Positions 7,949-15,988 are shown, counted from the first letter of the stretch. The stretch: 15,988 bases of DNA from Prevotella sp. UBA6387 (GCA_002437565.1 DJQL01000032.1:15827-31814); one strand, 5' to 3'. Translations and numbers: made by a program. Notes: generated by a model from the letters alone, not told the origin.

Positions 7949-9175
7949 GTGAATTTCCCATTTTTCATAGCGCGACGATACCTCTTCTCAAAAAAGAAGA
8001 CTCACGCCATAAACGTCATCTCAATAATTTCCGTCATCGGCGTGGCGGTAGCCACCATGGCTCTCGTCATCGTCATGTCGGTGTTCAATGGCTTCCACGA
8101 CCTCGTAGCAAGTTTCTTCACCAACTTCGACCCACAACTCAAAGTGGTTCCTGTCACAGGAAAATCTGTCGCCGCCGATGACCCAGCTCTGTACAAGATC
8201 AAAAAACTGCCACAGATCGACGTTGCCACTGAGACATTCGAGGACATGGCCCTCGCAGTTTACAAAGGTAGGCAAGCCATGGTGACAATAAAAGGCGTGG
8301 ACGACAACTTCGCCGACCTGACGCACATCACCGACATTCTCTACGGAGATGGGCAATTCCAGCTTCACACAGCTAACCTTGACTTTGGAACGCCAGGCAT
8401 TCGCCTTGCCAACAACTTAGGTCTCGGAGCGAAATGGGACGACTATCTGCGCATCTACGCCCCACAACGACAGGGGCAGCTCGACATGAGCAACGTGGAT
8501 GGTGGATTCGTGCTCGACTCTCTGCTATCCAGCGGTGTAGTGTTCACGGTGAACAACAGCAAATACGACAAGAGCTACATCATCACGTCACTCGGCTTCG
8601 CACGAAGGCTTTTCAACGCGCAAGGCGAAGTGACAGCCTTGGAGCTTCGACTGAAACCCGGCTCCAACTTCGATGCCGTGAAGAGCGAAATAAAGGACAT
8701 TGCCGGAAAGCGTTTCAAGGTGGAGGATAGATATGAACAACAGGCAGACACGTTCAAGATCATGGAGATAGAGAAGCTCATGGCTTATATCTTCCTCACG
8801 TTCATCCTTGTGGTGGCTTGCTTCAATATAATAGGCTCGTTGTCGATGCTCATCATAGACAAAAAGGAAGATGTCGTCACGCTCCGCAACCTAGGTGCCA
8901 AGGACAAGCAAATAACTCATATTTTTCTGTTTGAGGGTCGCATGATTTCTGTCATAGGAGCCCTAATCGGCATTGGCATCGGACTGCTACTATGTCTGCT
9001 TCAGCAGCAGTTCGGATTGGTCAGCATGGGCAGTGGCGACGGCTTCGTAGTCAACGCCTACCCCGTCAGCGTACACTATACCGACGTGTTCATAATATTC
9101 CTCACTGTCATTGCAGCAGGATGGTTGGCAGTATACTACCCCGTAAGGGCACTAAGCAAGCGATTGTTGAGATAG
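7949..9175 (+). CDS. LolC/LolE-like lipoprotein-releasing permease (FtsX family)
   Basis: An inner-membrane subunit of a LolCDE-type ABC transporter, which extracts lipoproteins for delivery to the outer membrane. The 408 residues show the family layout: a first membrane helix at about residues 22-46, a large periplasmic MacB-type domain (about 50-270), and three C-terminal helices at about 276-300, 332-351 and 379-399. The N-terminus NFPFFIARRYLFSKKKTHAI and the cytoplasmic loop DKKEDVVTLRNLGAKDKQI (the coupling helix facing the ATPase) are typical. The start is GTG at 7949; no ATG is available upstream after the rbfA stop, and family homologues begin with this same MNFP-type sequence. No LolD ATPase is nearby, so it must be encoded elsewhere. 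Whether it is the C or E type cannot be told. A strong terminator follows within 20 bases. Confidence 0.9.
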   Translation: MNFPFFIARRYLFSKKKTHAINVISIISVIGVAVATMALVIVMSVFNGFHDLVASFFTNFDPQLKVVPVTGKSVAADDPALYKIKKLPQIDVATETFEDMALAVYKGRQAMVTIKGVDDNFADLTHITDILYGDGQFQLHTANLDFGTPGIRLANNLGLGAKWDDYLRIYAPQRQGQLDMSNVDGGFVLDSLLSSGVVFTVNNSKYDKSYIITSLGFARRLFNAQGEVTALELRLKPGSNFDAVKSEIKDIAGKRFKVEDRYEQQADTFKIMEIEKLMAYIFLTFILVVACFNIIGSLSMLIIDKKEDVVTLRNLGAKDKQITHIFLFEGRMISVIGALIGIGIGLLLCLLQQQFGLVSMGSGDGFVVNAYPVSVHYTDVFIIFLTVIAAGWLAVYYPVRALSKRLLR

Positions 9176-9192
9176 AAAAAACAAAGTACTAT

Positions 9193-9229
9193 AAAAAGGC
9201 GGTCAGCTCAATGAGTTGACCGCCTTTTT
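9193..9229 (+). terminator. rho-independent terminator after the permease gene
   Basis: A 13-pair stem with one G-T pair (GGCGGTCAGCTCA at 9198-9210 with TGAGTTGACCGCC at 9212-9224; the innermost pairs open to give a small loop) is flanked by A5 at 9193-9197 and T5 at 9225-9229. It closes the envelope gene cluster and isolates susC. The A/T arms would also allow function on the opposite strand. Confidence 0.93.
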
Positions 9230-9435
9230 ATGTATTTAAAACATTACGAATTCCATTATAAAATATGGCTAAGAAGAAATGATAACGTGCATAAAGCATG
9301 CTTTTAAGTTAACGTTTGTTACTTCTCTATAATTTTATATATATTTAGGGGGGGTGTAACAAAAATTCAATATCTTTGCAATTGTAAACTAAACCTATAA
9401 CATTTCATAATAATATAACCCAAACAACTAAACAC
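9230..9435 (+). promoter_or_regulatory. susC upstream region with promoter and G-run
   Basis: This AT-rich stretch has no gene. The octamer TATCTTTG at 9371-9378 matches the Bacteroidetes -7 consensus TAnnTTTG and would give a leader of about 50 bases, A-rich and without a Shine-Dalgarno site. A TTTAG at 9344-9348, 22 bases before it, is the nearest -33-like sequence. A run of seven G lies between them at 9348-9354. Further upstream a 12-base perfect palindrome, AAAGCATGCTTT, at 9293-9304 could be an operator. Neither the regulator nor its site can be named from the sequence. Confidence 0.65.
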
Positions 9436-12400
9436 ATGAAGAAAAGCCAATCTTTTATACGCTCTTCAAGGGTGTACATGACAGGTTTACTCTTGGGGGC
9501 AGTCGTGTCGGCAAACGCACAGACCGCTAATGTCAAGGGTATGGTTACAGATTCTTCGGGCGAGCCTGTTATAGGCGCGACTGTAAAGGTGAAAGGTTCC
9601 AGCAACATTGGAACCGTTACCAACATGGATGGAGACTTCACGCTCAATGGCGTGCAAAAAGGTCAGACGCTCATCATTACCTACATTGGTTGCGACCCAC
9701 AGGAAGTGAAATACACTGGCCAAAACCTGAAAATCGTGATGAAGGACAACTCGCAATCGCTCAACGAGATTGTGGTCGTGGGTTATGGCACTCAGAAGAA
9801 GGCCAACCTATCTGGCGCCGTGGCATCAGTAGACGGCAAGGTACTTGAGAACCGTCCTATCACCAACATCGGACAGGGACTTCAGGGTGTCGTACCTAAC
9901 CTTAACGTCACCATGAACAGCGGAGGCGCACCAGGTGCTTCATCATCATTCAACATCCGTGGTAACACATCGCTCAACGGCGGCTCTCCGCTCGTGCTTG
10001 TAGACAACGTGCAGATGGATCCCAACCTTGTCAACCCAGAAGACATCGAGTCTATCTCTGTGTTGAAGGATGCCTCTTCTGCTGCCATCTATGGAGCTCG
10101 GGCAGCCTACGGCGTGATACTTATCACTACGAAGAAGGGCAAACGCGGCGACAAGCCAACCATCAACGTCAACGCCTCTGGCTACTGGCAGAACCCTACC
10201 AAATCGTTCCACAACGTCAGTTCGCTAAAGTATCTTGAGATGATGGATGAAGCTTATCAGAACGACGGCGGTTCTGGTCATTATTTCAACCCTCTCGTTT
10301 ACGAATACGCGGAGAAATACGCCAACGGCACTTACGACAGCCCCGTGTTCTACGACAAGTCGTATGACCAAAACAAGTATGGCTACTGCGGCAATACCGA
10401 CTGGTGGAACGAGCTCTACAAGACATCGTTCTCGCAGATTTACAACGCGAGCATCAGCGGCGGCAGCGACCGCACTACCTACTACGCTTCCGTGGCAATG
10501 AACGACCAGGGCGGCATGCAGAGGTACGGTGATGACCAATACCGCAAATACAACGCCAACATCAACGTGTCTTCAAACATCACGAAATGGTTGAACGTGT
10601 CGGCCAAAATCATGCATACCTACACCACCGAGAACCACCCATCGGGCGGTAACACCGTGATGAACCCTACCGCCTATTCTGGACTTAGCGCATACTCTGG
10701 CATCTTCAAGAACGACCTCAGCCCGCTCATGCCTGTACGCCATCCAGATGGCAACTTCGCCGGACAAGGCTCATACACCAACCCTGCTGCGGTACTGTCG
10801 CAGGGCGGTCGCGCAAGATACAAGCAAAACGACCTCTGGATGACCGGTGCCGTGCGCATCACTCCTATCGAGGGGCTCGTCATCAACGCCGACTACACAT
10901 GGAACTTCTACGGACAGAACACGAGCCAGCACGTGCAGCGCTATTACGACTATACGGCCGTAGCCGGCACGGAGAACTATTATCCATGGACAAACCCCAA
11001 CTCCGTGGCTCTCTCCAGTACCAACGACTACTACAACGCATTCAACGCATTCGCCGAATATTCATTCTCTCTCGGCAAGAAGGTCCACAACTTCAAGGTG
11101 CTTGCCGGCTACAACCAGGAGAAGAAGCACAACAAGTACTTCTATGGCGGCCGCAAGAACCTCATCGACAACACCAATCCGTCGCCTAACCTCGCCACTG
11201 GCGACATGGCTTTCAGCGGCAGCGAAAGCGAATGGGCGACTAACGGATGGTTTGGACGTATCAACTACGACTATATGGGCAAGTACCTCATCGAGCTGAA
11301 CGGACGCTACGATGGGTCTTCCAAATTCCCGAAAGGTGACCGCTACGCGTTCTTCCCATCTGGTTCCGTGGCATGGCGCATGTCAGAGGAAAAGTTTTGG
11401 GAACCGCTTAAGACATGGTGGGACTATGCCAAGATTCGCGCTTCCTATGGTTCGCTTGGCAACCAAGCCGTGTCAGGCAACTTTCCTTATCTCGCCACTT
11501 ACGGCGTGAACACCAAATATGGCGCACTTCTCGGTGGCTCGCTGCCAGTGTCCGTGTCGGCTCCTGGCCTCGTCAGCGCTTCGCTCACATGGGAGACCGT
11601 GAACCAGTTCAACATCGGTGCTGACTTCTCTTTCCTCAAGAGCCGCTTGAACGCCAGCTTCGACTGGTATCGCCGCGACACCAAGAACATGCTCACATCT
11701 GGCCAGGCCCTGCCCGCCGTGCTCGGCGCGTCCGTGCCACGCGAGAACGCCGCCAACATGAAAACCACGGGTTGGGAACTTTCCATTGAGTGGAACGACC
11801 GCCTGAGCAATGGCTTTGGCTACCACGTGAAGGGTGTGCTTTCCGACTACCAATCGGAAATCACCAAGTTCACGAATCCTACAGGCACACTCAACACCTA
11901 CTATGTAGGCCGCAAACTTGGCGAGATATGGGGCTTGACATCATACGGACTCTTCAAGACCGACGAGGAGGCTGCCGCTGCCAACCAATCATATCTCTCT
12001 GGCTCTAAATGGTCGGCAGGCGACGTGAAGTTTGAGGATCTTGACGATAACGGCAAGATTGACTACGGCAAGTACACTCTCGAAGACCACGGTGATCTCC
12101 GCATCATCGGCAACAGCACGCCTCGCTACTCATTTGGTATCACGGCTGGTGCCGATTGGAAAGGTGTCGACTTCGAGATGTTCTGGCAAGGCATCGGCAA
12201 ACGCGACGTGGTGCCGAGCGGCGCGCAGTTCTGGGGCTTCACCGACGAATGGTGTACACCACAGACAACAGCCACCGACTACTGGACAGAGAGCAACCAA
12301 GACGCTTACCTACCCAAGCTGCACCATTATGGCGTGAACGGAGCCAACCACACCACGTCCACACGCTATCTTCAGAACGGTGCCTATATGCGCTTGAAGA

Positions 12401-12591
12401 ATATCACGCTGGGTTACACCTTCCCGAAAGCTCTCACGCAGAAGTGGTACATCAACCGTCTGCGCGTGTACATCCAAGGCGAGAACCTGCTCACCTTCAC
12501 ATCCATCAAGTACACAGACCCTGAGACACTTGACAACATGACTTACCCACTCAGCAAGAAGATTGCGGTAGGTGTGAACATCACATTATAA
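9436..12591 (+). CDS. SusC/RagA-family TonB-linked outer-membrane transporter
   Basis: SusC-like proteins are TonB-dependent outer-membrane channels that import oligosaccharides, or sometimes peptides, captured by their SusD lid. The 1051 residues contain a signal peptide cleaved after ANA (residue 28), a carboxypeptidase-regulatory-like domain (about 32-107, GMVTDSSGEPVIGATVKVKG and onward), a TonB-box-like NEIVVVGYG at 110-118, the plug domain with the SusC/RagA signature SVLKDASSAAIYGARAAYG around 208-226, and then a 22-strand barrel. There is no STN domain before the carboxypeptidase-like domain, so the protein is not the signalling type that works with an ECF anti-sigma factor; control by a regulator outside the window is more likely. 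The substrate cannot be read from the sequence. It is followed 33 bases later by its susD partner. Confidence 0.96.
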   Translation: MKKSQSFIRSSRVYMTGLLLGAVVSANAQTANVKGMVTDSSGEPVIGATVKVKGSSNIGTVTNMDGDFTLNGVQKGQTLIITYIGCDPQEVKYTGQNLKIVMKDNSQSLNEIVVVGYGTQKKANLSGAVASVDGKVLENRPITNIGQGLQGVVPNLNVTMNSGGAPGASSSFNIRGNTSLNGGSPLVLVDNVQMDPNLVNPEDIESISVLKDASSAAIYGARAAYGVILITTKKGKRGDKPTINVNASGYWQNPTKSFHNVSSLKYLEMMDEAYQNDGGSGHYFNPLVYEYAEKYANGTYDSPVFYDKSYDQNKYGYCGNTDWWNELYKTSFSQIYNASISGGSDRTTYYASVAMNDQGGMQRYGDDQYRKYNANINVSSNITKWLNVSAKIMHTYTTENHPSGGNTVMNPTAYSGLSAYSGIFKNDLSPLMPVRHPDGNFAGQGSYTNPAAVLSQGGRARYKQNDLWMTGAVRITPIEGLVINADYTWNFYGQNTSQHVQRYYDYTAVAGTENYYPWTNPNSVALSSTNDYYNAFNAFAEYSFSLGKKVHNFKVLAGYNQEKKHNKYFYGGRKNLIDNTNPSPNLATGDMAFSGSESEWATNGWFGRINYDYMGKYLIELNGRYDGSSKFPKGDRYAFFPSGSVAWRMSEEKFWEPLKTWWDYAKIRASYGSLGNQAVSGNFPYLATYGVNTKYGALLGGSLPVSVSAPGLVSASLTWETVNQFNIGADFSFLKSRLNASFDWYRRDTKNMLTSGQALPAVLGASVPRENAANMKTTGWELSIEWNDRLSNGFGYHVKGVLSDYQSEITKFTNPTGTLNTYYVGRKLGEIWGLTSYGLFKTDEEAAAANQSYLSGSKWSAGDVKFEDLDDNGKIDYGKYTLEDHGDLRIIGNSTPRYSFGITAGADWKGVDFEMFWQGIGKRDVVPSGAQFWGFTDEWCTPQTTATDYWTESNQDAYLPKLHHYGVNGANHTTSTRYLQNGAYMRLKNITLGYTFPKALTQKWYINRLRVYIQGENLLTFTSIKYTDPETLDNMTYPLSKKIAVGVNITL

Positions 12592-12624
12592 TAATAGTCG
12601 GAAACCTACAAAGTGAACACTACA

Positions 12625-14409
12625 ATGAAAATCAAAAATATATTATTCGCGACCGCATTGCTTGCCGGAACCGGACTCTCACTTACATCATGCGAGGATT
12701 ACACGGATTTGTCGCCCCGTGATTCTTTCACCGACAAGTCATACTGGAAAACCGTTGACGACTTGAAGATGTACGCCACCGGCTTCTATGGCGTGCTCTC
12801 AAGCCCTTCCGCCACGCTCGACGGCACAAGCGACAACTTCGTGTCGCGCAACGCCAGTGGATGGCTCTTCGACGAGAGCACGGTGCCCACAAACGCCGGC
12901 AGCGGCAACTGGTATTGGAACGACATACGCAACTGCAACTATTTCCTCGCCCGCTATCAGACCGTAGAGGGGTCAGAGGCTGACATCAACAAGTATGTGG
13001 CAGAGATGCGCATGTTCCGTGCCATGCTCTACTATTCCAAGATTCGCCAATACGGTGACGTGCCATGGTATGAGCGCGACCTCAGCACCAACGACACCGA
13101 AGAGCTCTACAAGGGTCGTGATCCACGCGACTACGTGCTCGGCAAAATCATAGAGGACATGCAGTTTGCCATACAGTGGTTGCCAGAGAAGGCTTCGGCG
13201 GAGAAAGGACGCCTCCACAAGGATGCCGCACGCCAGCAGCTCGCGCGCATTTGCCTCCATTATGGCACATACATGAAGTACCATCACGAGACACCAACCA
13301 CAGAGTGGACTTCTGACAAGCTCTTGCAACTGGCTGCCAGCCTTACCGACGAAATCATGGCCAGCGGCAACTACGACATCGTGAAGGCTTCGGACGCCGA
13401 TGCCGACACCAAGTCGCAGGAGGGCTATCCTCTCAGCTACGCCAACCTGTTCGTGACAAAGGATCTCAGCAACTGCGCCGAGGCCGTGCTTGCCCGCTTC
13501 TACGAGGAGGGTGTGCTCACCCATGAGACTGGTCGTCAGGAAGGTGCCAACGGCTATGGTCTCACAAAAGACTTCATCGAGTCGTTCCTCATGAAGGACG
13601 GCACTCCAATCCACAACGCTGGCTCTGGCTACAAGGGCGACAACAACCAGGAGGATGAGATTGCAGGTCGCGACCCACGCCTCTACCAGCTCATCCCCAA
13701 CAAGCACAAGCCACAACTCGTGCTCACCGACGGAACGGTGCAGTTCCCCGTGAACGCCGATGTCAATGCTGGTGCCGGCGTGACAGGATATCCTTGCACC
13801 AAATTCCATTCTGCCAACTCTAAGCAGGCCGAGGCACGCAACACCTACTACGACTGGTTCATCTACCGCTACGCCGAGGTTCTCCTCATCAACGCCGAGG
13901 CAAAGGCCGAGCTTGGCACTATCACGCAAGACGTTCTCGACAAGACCATCAACAAGCTGCGCGACCGCGTGGGCATGGCTCACCTCACCATGAATCCCGT
14001 TGCCGACGCCAAGCCTCTGGACTATGGCTACACCATCTCTCCGCTGCTGTATGAGATTCGTCGCGAGCGTCGCATCGAACTTGTGCACGAAGGCTTCCGC
14101 CTCGACGACCTCAAGCGTTGGAACGCCATGAAGCTTCTCGACAACCCGAAGACCATGTTCGGCATCAGGATTACCGATGACGTAAGGGCTGAGTATGAAA
14201 AGGCGGGCATCGAGTTCGGCAACAAGGATGGACAGCGACCGACGGCAACGTATGACGGCGCTGAGTATCTCTACCAGTATCCTGACCGCGACCTTGACGC
14301 TACGGTGTCTCACCGCCACTGGGCAGACAACGATCGCCGTTGGCTCGACCCAATACCTACTACGGAGCTTGTCCTCAACCCCAACTTGAAGCAGAATCCC
14401 GGATGGTAA
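12625..14409 (+). CDS. SusD/RagB-family nutrient-binding lipoprotein
   Basis: SusD-like lipoproteins sit on the outside of the outer membrane and close over the SusC channel to trap glycan. From the ATG at 12625 the product has 594 residues with a lipoprotein signal whose lipobox LTSC places the lipidated Cys at residue 23. Features include the N-terminal TPR-like helices (SYWKTVDDLKMYATGFY), the segment RYAEVLLINAEAKAELG, the conserved RRERRIELVHEGFRLDDLKRW from about residue 479, and the family ending NPNLKQNPGW with PIPTTEL before it. A GTG at 12613 in frame would add four residues; the ATG gives a standard signal peptide and is preferred. The gene follows susC by 33 bases without a terminator. 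No SusE/SusF-like gene follows: transcription appears to end at the hairpins just downstream. The ligand is unknown. Confidence 0.95.
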   Translation: MKIKNILFATALLAGTGLSLTSCEDYTDLSPRDSFTDKSYWKTVDDLKMYATGFYGVLSSPSATLDGTSDNFVSRNASGWLFDESTVPTNAGSGNWYWNDIRNCNYFLARYQTVEGSEADINKYVAEMRMFRAMLYYSKIRQYGDVPWYERDLSTNDTEELYKGRDPRDYVLGKIIEDMQFAIQWLPEKASAEKGRLHKDAARQQLARICLHYGTYMKYHHETPTTEWTSDKLLQLAASLTDEIMASGNYDIVKASDADADTKSQEGYPLSYANLFVTKDLSNCAEAVLARFYEEGVLTHETGRQEGANGYGLTKDFIESFLMKDGTPIHNAGSGYKGDNNQEDEIAGRDPRLYQLIPNKHKPQLVLTDGTVQFPVNADVNAGAGVTGYPCTKFHSANSKQAEARNTYYDWFIYRYAEVLLINAEAKAELGTITQDVLDKTINKLRDRVGMAHLTMNPVADAKPLDYGYTISPLLYEIRRERRIELVHEGFRLDDLKRWNAMKLLDNPKTMFGIRITDDVRAEYEKAGIEFGNKDGQRPTATYDGAEYLYQYPDRDLDATVSHRHWADNDRRWLDPIPTTELVLNPNLKQNPGW

Positions 14410-14418
14410 AACACCACA

Positions 14419-14446
14419 ATCGGCATAGCGACAAAGCTATGCCGAT
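14419..14446 (+). terminator. perfect hairpin at the 3' end of susD
   Basis: ATCGGCATAGC at 14419-14429 pairs perfectly over 11 bases with GCTATGCCGAT at 14436-14446 around the loop GACAAA. It starts nine bases after the susD stop. There is no T-run, so it is not a classic terminator; it may stabilise the message 3' end or act with the terminator hairpin that follows. Confidence 0.55.
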
Positions 14447-14461
14447 AAAGCAACCATGCAT

Positions 14462-14500
14462 AAAAAAGGCTGTCAGCCCGATTGGGCTGACAGCCTTTTT
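14462..14500. terminator. bidirectional terminator between convergent genes
   Basis: A perfect 12-pair stem (GGCTGTCAGCCC at 14468-14479 with GGGCTGACAGCC at 14484-14495, loop GATT) is flanked by A6 at 14462-14467 and T5 at 14496-14500. The A and T arms let it terminate from both sides, fitting its place between susD (+) and the multidomain gene (-). Confidence 0.93.
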
Positions 14501-14521
14501 CATATCCTTTAGCCTAATGGC

Positions 14522-15988
14522 TCAGAAGTCGAGTTCGTTCAGGTTCTTGTCCACGGCCATTCCCTTAGGAGCCTGTTGCTTCACCGTGAACGCGCGCAAG
14601 GCCTTGAAATGCAACACGCAGAGCGTTTCGTCACCACTGAGCGTCGCCTGGTTGCCCACGTTGGCGAATGTGGGATACAAGACCTGTGTGCCATCGGTGT
14701 GATGCCTGTCATAGGTCATGTTGCGCATGTCCTTGGCGGCCACGGCCTCAACCTTCACAAACTGCATGTCTTGCGGGCGGTAAGGCAGCACGAAGTTGAA
14801 CGCGTTGACCGACTGCATGCCTTTGCCTTTCACCTTCACCGTGACCTCATCGCCAGCCTTATAAGCCTTCTTGTCATACTCATAAGAGAACTTGCCTGCC
14901 AAGGGCTCGTTGTGGCCGTCATCATACACGCCACCGTCGAGCTTTGTCGTCACGTTGGATATGTCGTAAGCGTCTATCAATCCATTGTTGTTCACGTCGC
15001 CCACGGAGATATAACCATCGAAGTCGGAGTCGCCCTTTTTCAGGCCCGTGTAGTTCATGTACGATGTCAAGTCGTTGTCGTCGATCTTTCCGTCGTTGTT
15101 GATGTCACCGGGGATGAGGGTCTTTGTTCCAGGCACCTTGAAGACATAAAGTTCACGCCCCGAGCCGAATCCGCCCACGGCATCGAGCACCTTCACCTTC
15201 ACGTACCGAGCCTCTGGATGTGATGCCAGCTTCACCTCCTTCGTCTGACCGTCACGCGCCCACTTCTGTTCGCCTATCTCCGTCCATGTCTTTCCGTCAC
15301 GGCTCACCTCGATGTCGGCACGCGTTATCGTTCCGTTGCCGGCATCGGCGCGTGGCAGATACTGAATCTTGTCGAGCGTGTTGGTGCTGTGAAGGTCAAC
15401 CGTGAACTCAAACGGCACAGCCTTGCTATAATAATATGTGTGCCAGATGTCGCCCGTAGTGGCAAAGTCGAAGAGGTGCTCTATGCCAAAGCCCTCCATG
15501 TCCTTGGCCGTCGATGTGGCCGTAAGGCCATGGATGGCGAACTCCAATGGGTTCACGGCCGTGCGCACATGCAGAGGAGTCCACTCTCCCGCTCCACTGG
15601 CGTTAACCGCGCGCACCTTGAAGTCGTAATTGGTTTGTGGGGTGAGGTCGTTGAACGTCAACTCATTGCCGCGTATCGTGGAATAGTTCTCACCTTGGAA
15701 CTCCACCTCGTAATAATCGGCATTGTCCACGCTCTTCCATTTCGGAGTGACAGTATATGGTTGCACGTCGGCCGTGAGCAGCTGTGGCGCGGCAAGCGTG
15801 CCTGTGCTCTTCTTGAGCCCGTTGTCCTTGGCCAACTTCTCAAATCCTTTCACGGTCAGCTTCACGTCGTTGGCCGTGATGTCGGTCTTGGCTATGCGAA
15901 CCGTTATGCATGGGTTCTTCTTCACGCTGAACGACGCGCTCGGTGAGCCTGGCGTGGAGAAGCGGTTGAGCTCCGGTGCCGCGTCATA
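14522..15988 (-). CDS. multidomain secreted protein, probable glycoside hydrolase C-terminus (5' part missing)
   Basis: The frame is open to the window edge; 488 C-terminal residues are visible, ending at TGA 14524-14522. Numbering from the edge, domains in order are: a short beta-rich stretch (about 22-55); a fibronectin type III domain (about 64-143, with YYEVEFQGENYSTIRG and TNYDFKVRAVNASGAGEW); an F5/8 type C (discoidin) galactose-binding-like domain (about 150-287, ending SGRELYVFKVPGT); a dockerin-like block with calcium-loop patterns DINNDGKIDDND, DSDFDGYISVGD and DVNNNGLIDAYD (about 295-342); and a cohesin-like beta-sandwich (about 364 to the end, KAGDEVTVKVKGKGMQSVNAFNF). This tail resembles those I recall on Bacteroides GH31-type hydrolases, but the catalytic domain is not visible, so the enzyme class is tentative. 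A GTG at 15925 is internal, not the start. It converges on susCD and may serve the same glycan. Confidence 0.85.
   Translation of the reverse strand, partial: YDAAPELNRFSTPGSPSASFSVKKNPCITVRIAKTDITANDVKLTVKGFEKLAKDNGLKKSTGTLAAPQLLTADVQPYTVTPKWKSVDNADYYEVEFQGENYSTIRGNELTFNDLTPQTNYDFKVRAVNASGAGEWTPLHVRTAVNPLEFAIHGLTATSTAKDMEGFGIEHLFDFATTGDIWHTYYYSKAVPFEFTVDLHSTNTLDKIQYLPRADAGNGTITRADIEVSRDGKTWTEIGEQKWARDGQTKEVKLASHPEARYVKVKVLDAVGGFGSGRELYVFKVPGTKTLIPGDINNDGKIDDNDLTSYMNYTGLKKGDSDFDGYISVGDVNNNGLIDAYDISNVTTKLDGGVYDDGHNEPLAGKFSYEYDKKAYKAGDEVTVKVKGKGMQSVNAFNFVLPYRPQDMQFVKVEAVAAKDMRNMTYDRHHTDGTQVLYPTFANVGNQATLSGDETLCVLHFKALRAFTVKQQAPKGMAVDKNLNELDF

Noticed and set aside
9348..9354. G-run as a G-quadruplex
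   Set aside because: Only one G-run is present; a quadruplex needs four nearby runs. It is kept only as a possible slippage site.
12613..12624. GTG start for the susD-like gene
   Set aside because: It adds only four residues before a standard MKIKN lipoprotein signal beginning at ATG 12625.
12973..14319. Open frame of 448 codons on the - strand opposite susD
   Set aside because: It lies wholly inside the clear SusD gene, has no recognisable domains and its Val/Leu/His-rich product is typical of the antisense of a GC-biased coding frame.
14960..15109. Evidence for a classical cellulosome
   Set aside because: Dockerin-like loops alone do not show a cellulosome; no scaffoldin with repeated cohesins is in the window and the phylum is not known for them.
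14576..15946. Two + strand frames (14576-15223 and 15389-15946) opposite the multidomain gene
   Set aside because: The - strand frame shows clear FN3, discoidin and dockerin patterns; the + strand products are His/Val-rich without domains.

Overview
The window looks like chromosomal DNA from a Bacteroidales bacterium, most likely Prevotella or a close relative. The evidence is the SusC/SusD pair, the gene order DUF6089 - uppS - bamA - ompH - murI, signal peptides ending just before Gln, A-rich leaders without Shine-Dalgarno sites, and a TAnnTTTG-type promoter element. This assignment is from recognition of families, not from a database search.

Region 1 (1-9175, all + strand) is a dense housekeeping cluster for building the cell envelope. 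It starts with the 3' end of a DUF6242-like gene with an Asp-box motif and a small DUF6089-type outer-membrane barrel. Then come undecaprenyl diphosphate synthase (uppS), the outer-membrane protein insertase bamA, three tandem ompH/skp-like periplasmic chaperone genes, glutamate racemase (murI), ribosome maturation factor rbfA and a LolC/LolE-like permease. Together these make the lipid carrier and D-Glu for peptidoglycan, carry and insert outer-membrane proteins, and release lipoproteins. A strong terminator at 9193-9229 closes the block.

Region 2 (about 9230-14500, + strand) is a carbohydrate-uptake module. A promoter region with a run of seven G leads into a 1051-residue SusC-like TonB-dependent porin and a 594-residue SusD-like lipoprotein. 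Two perfect hairpins follow, the second a terminator that can work in both directions.

Region 3 (14522-15988, - strand) is the 3' part of a large secreted multidomain protein convergent with susCD: fibronectin type III, F5/8 type C (discoidin), dockerin-like calcium loops and a cohesin-like C-terminal domain. It is probably the tail of a glycoside hydrolase, perhaps family GH31; the catalytic part lies outside the window.

No tRNA, rRNA, CRISPR array, insertion sequence or phage gene was seen. The most interesting points are the dockerin and cohesin-like domains on one chain, a Tyr/Asn-rich repeat-containing segment in the BamA barrel, the ompH triplet with a terminator-like hairpin before its third member, and the G-run in the susC promoter region.
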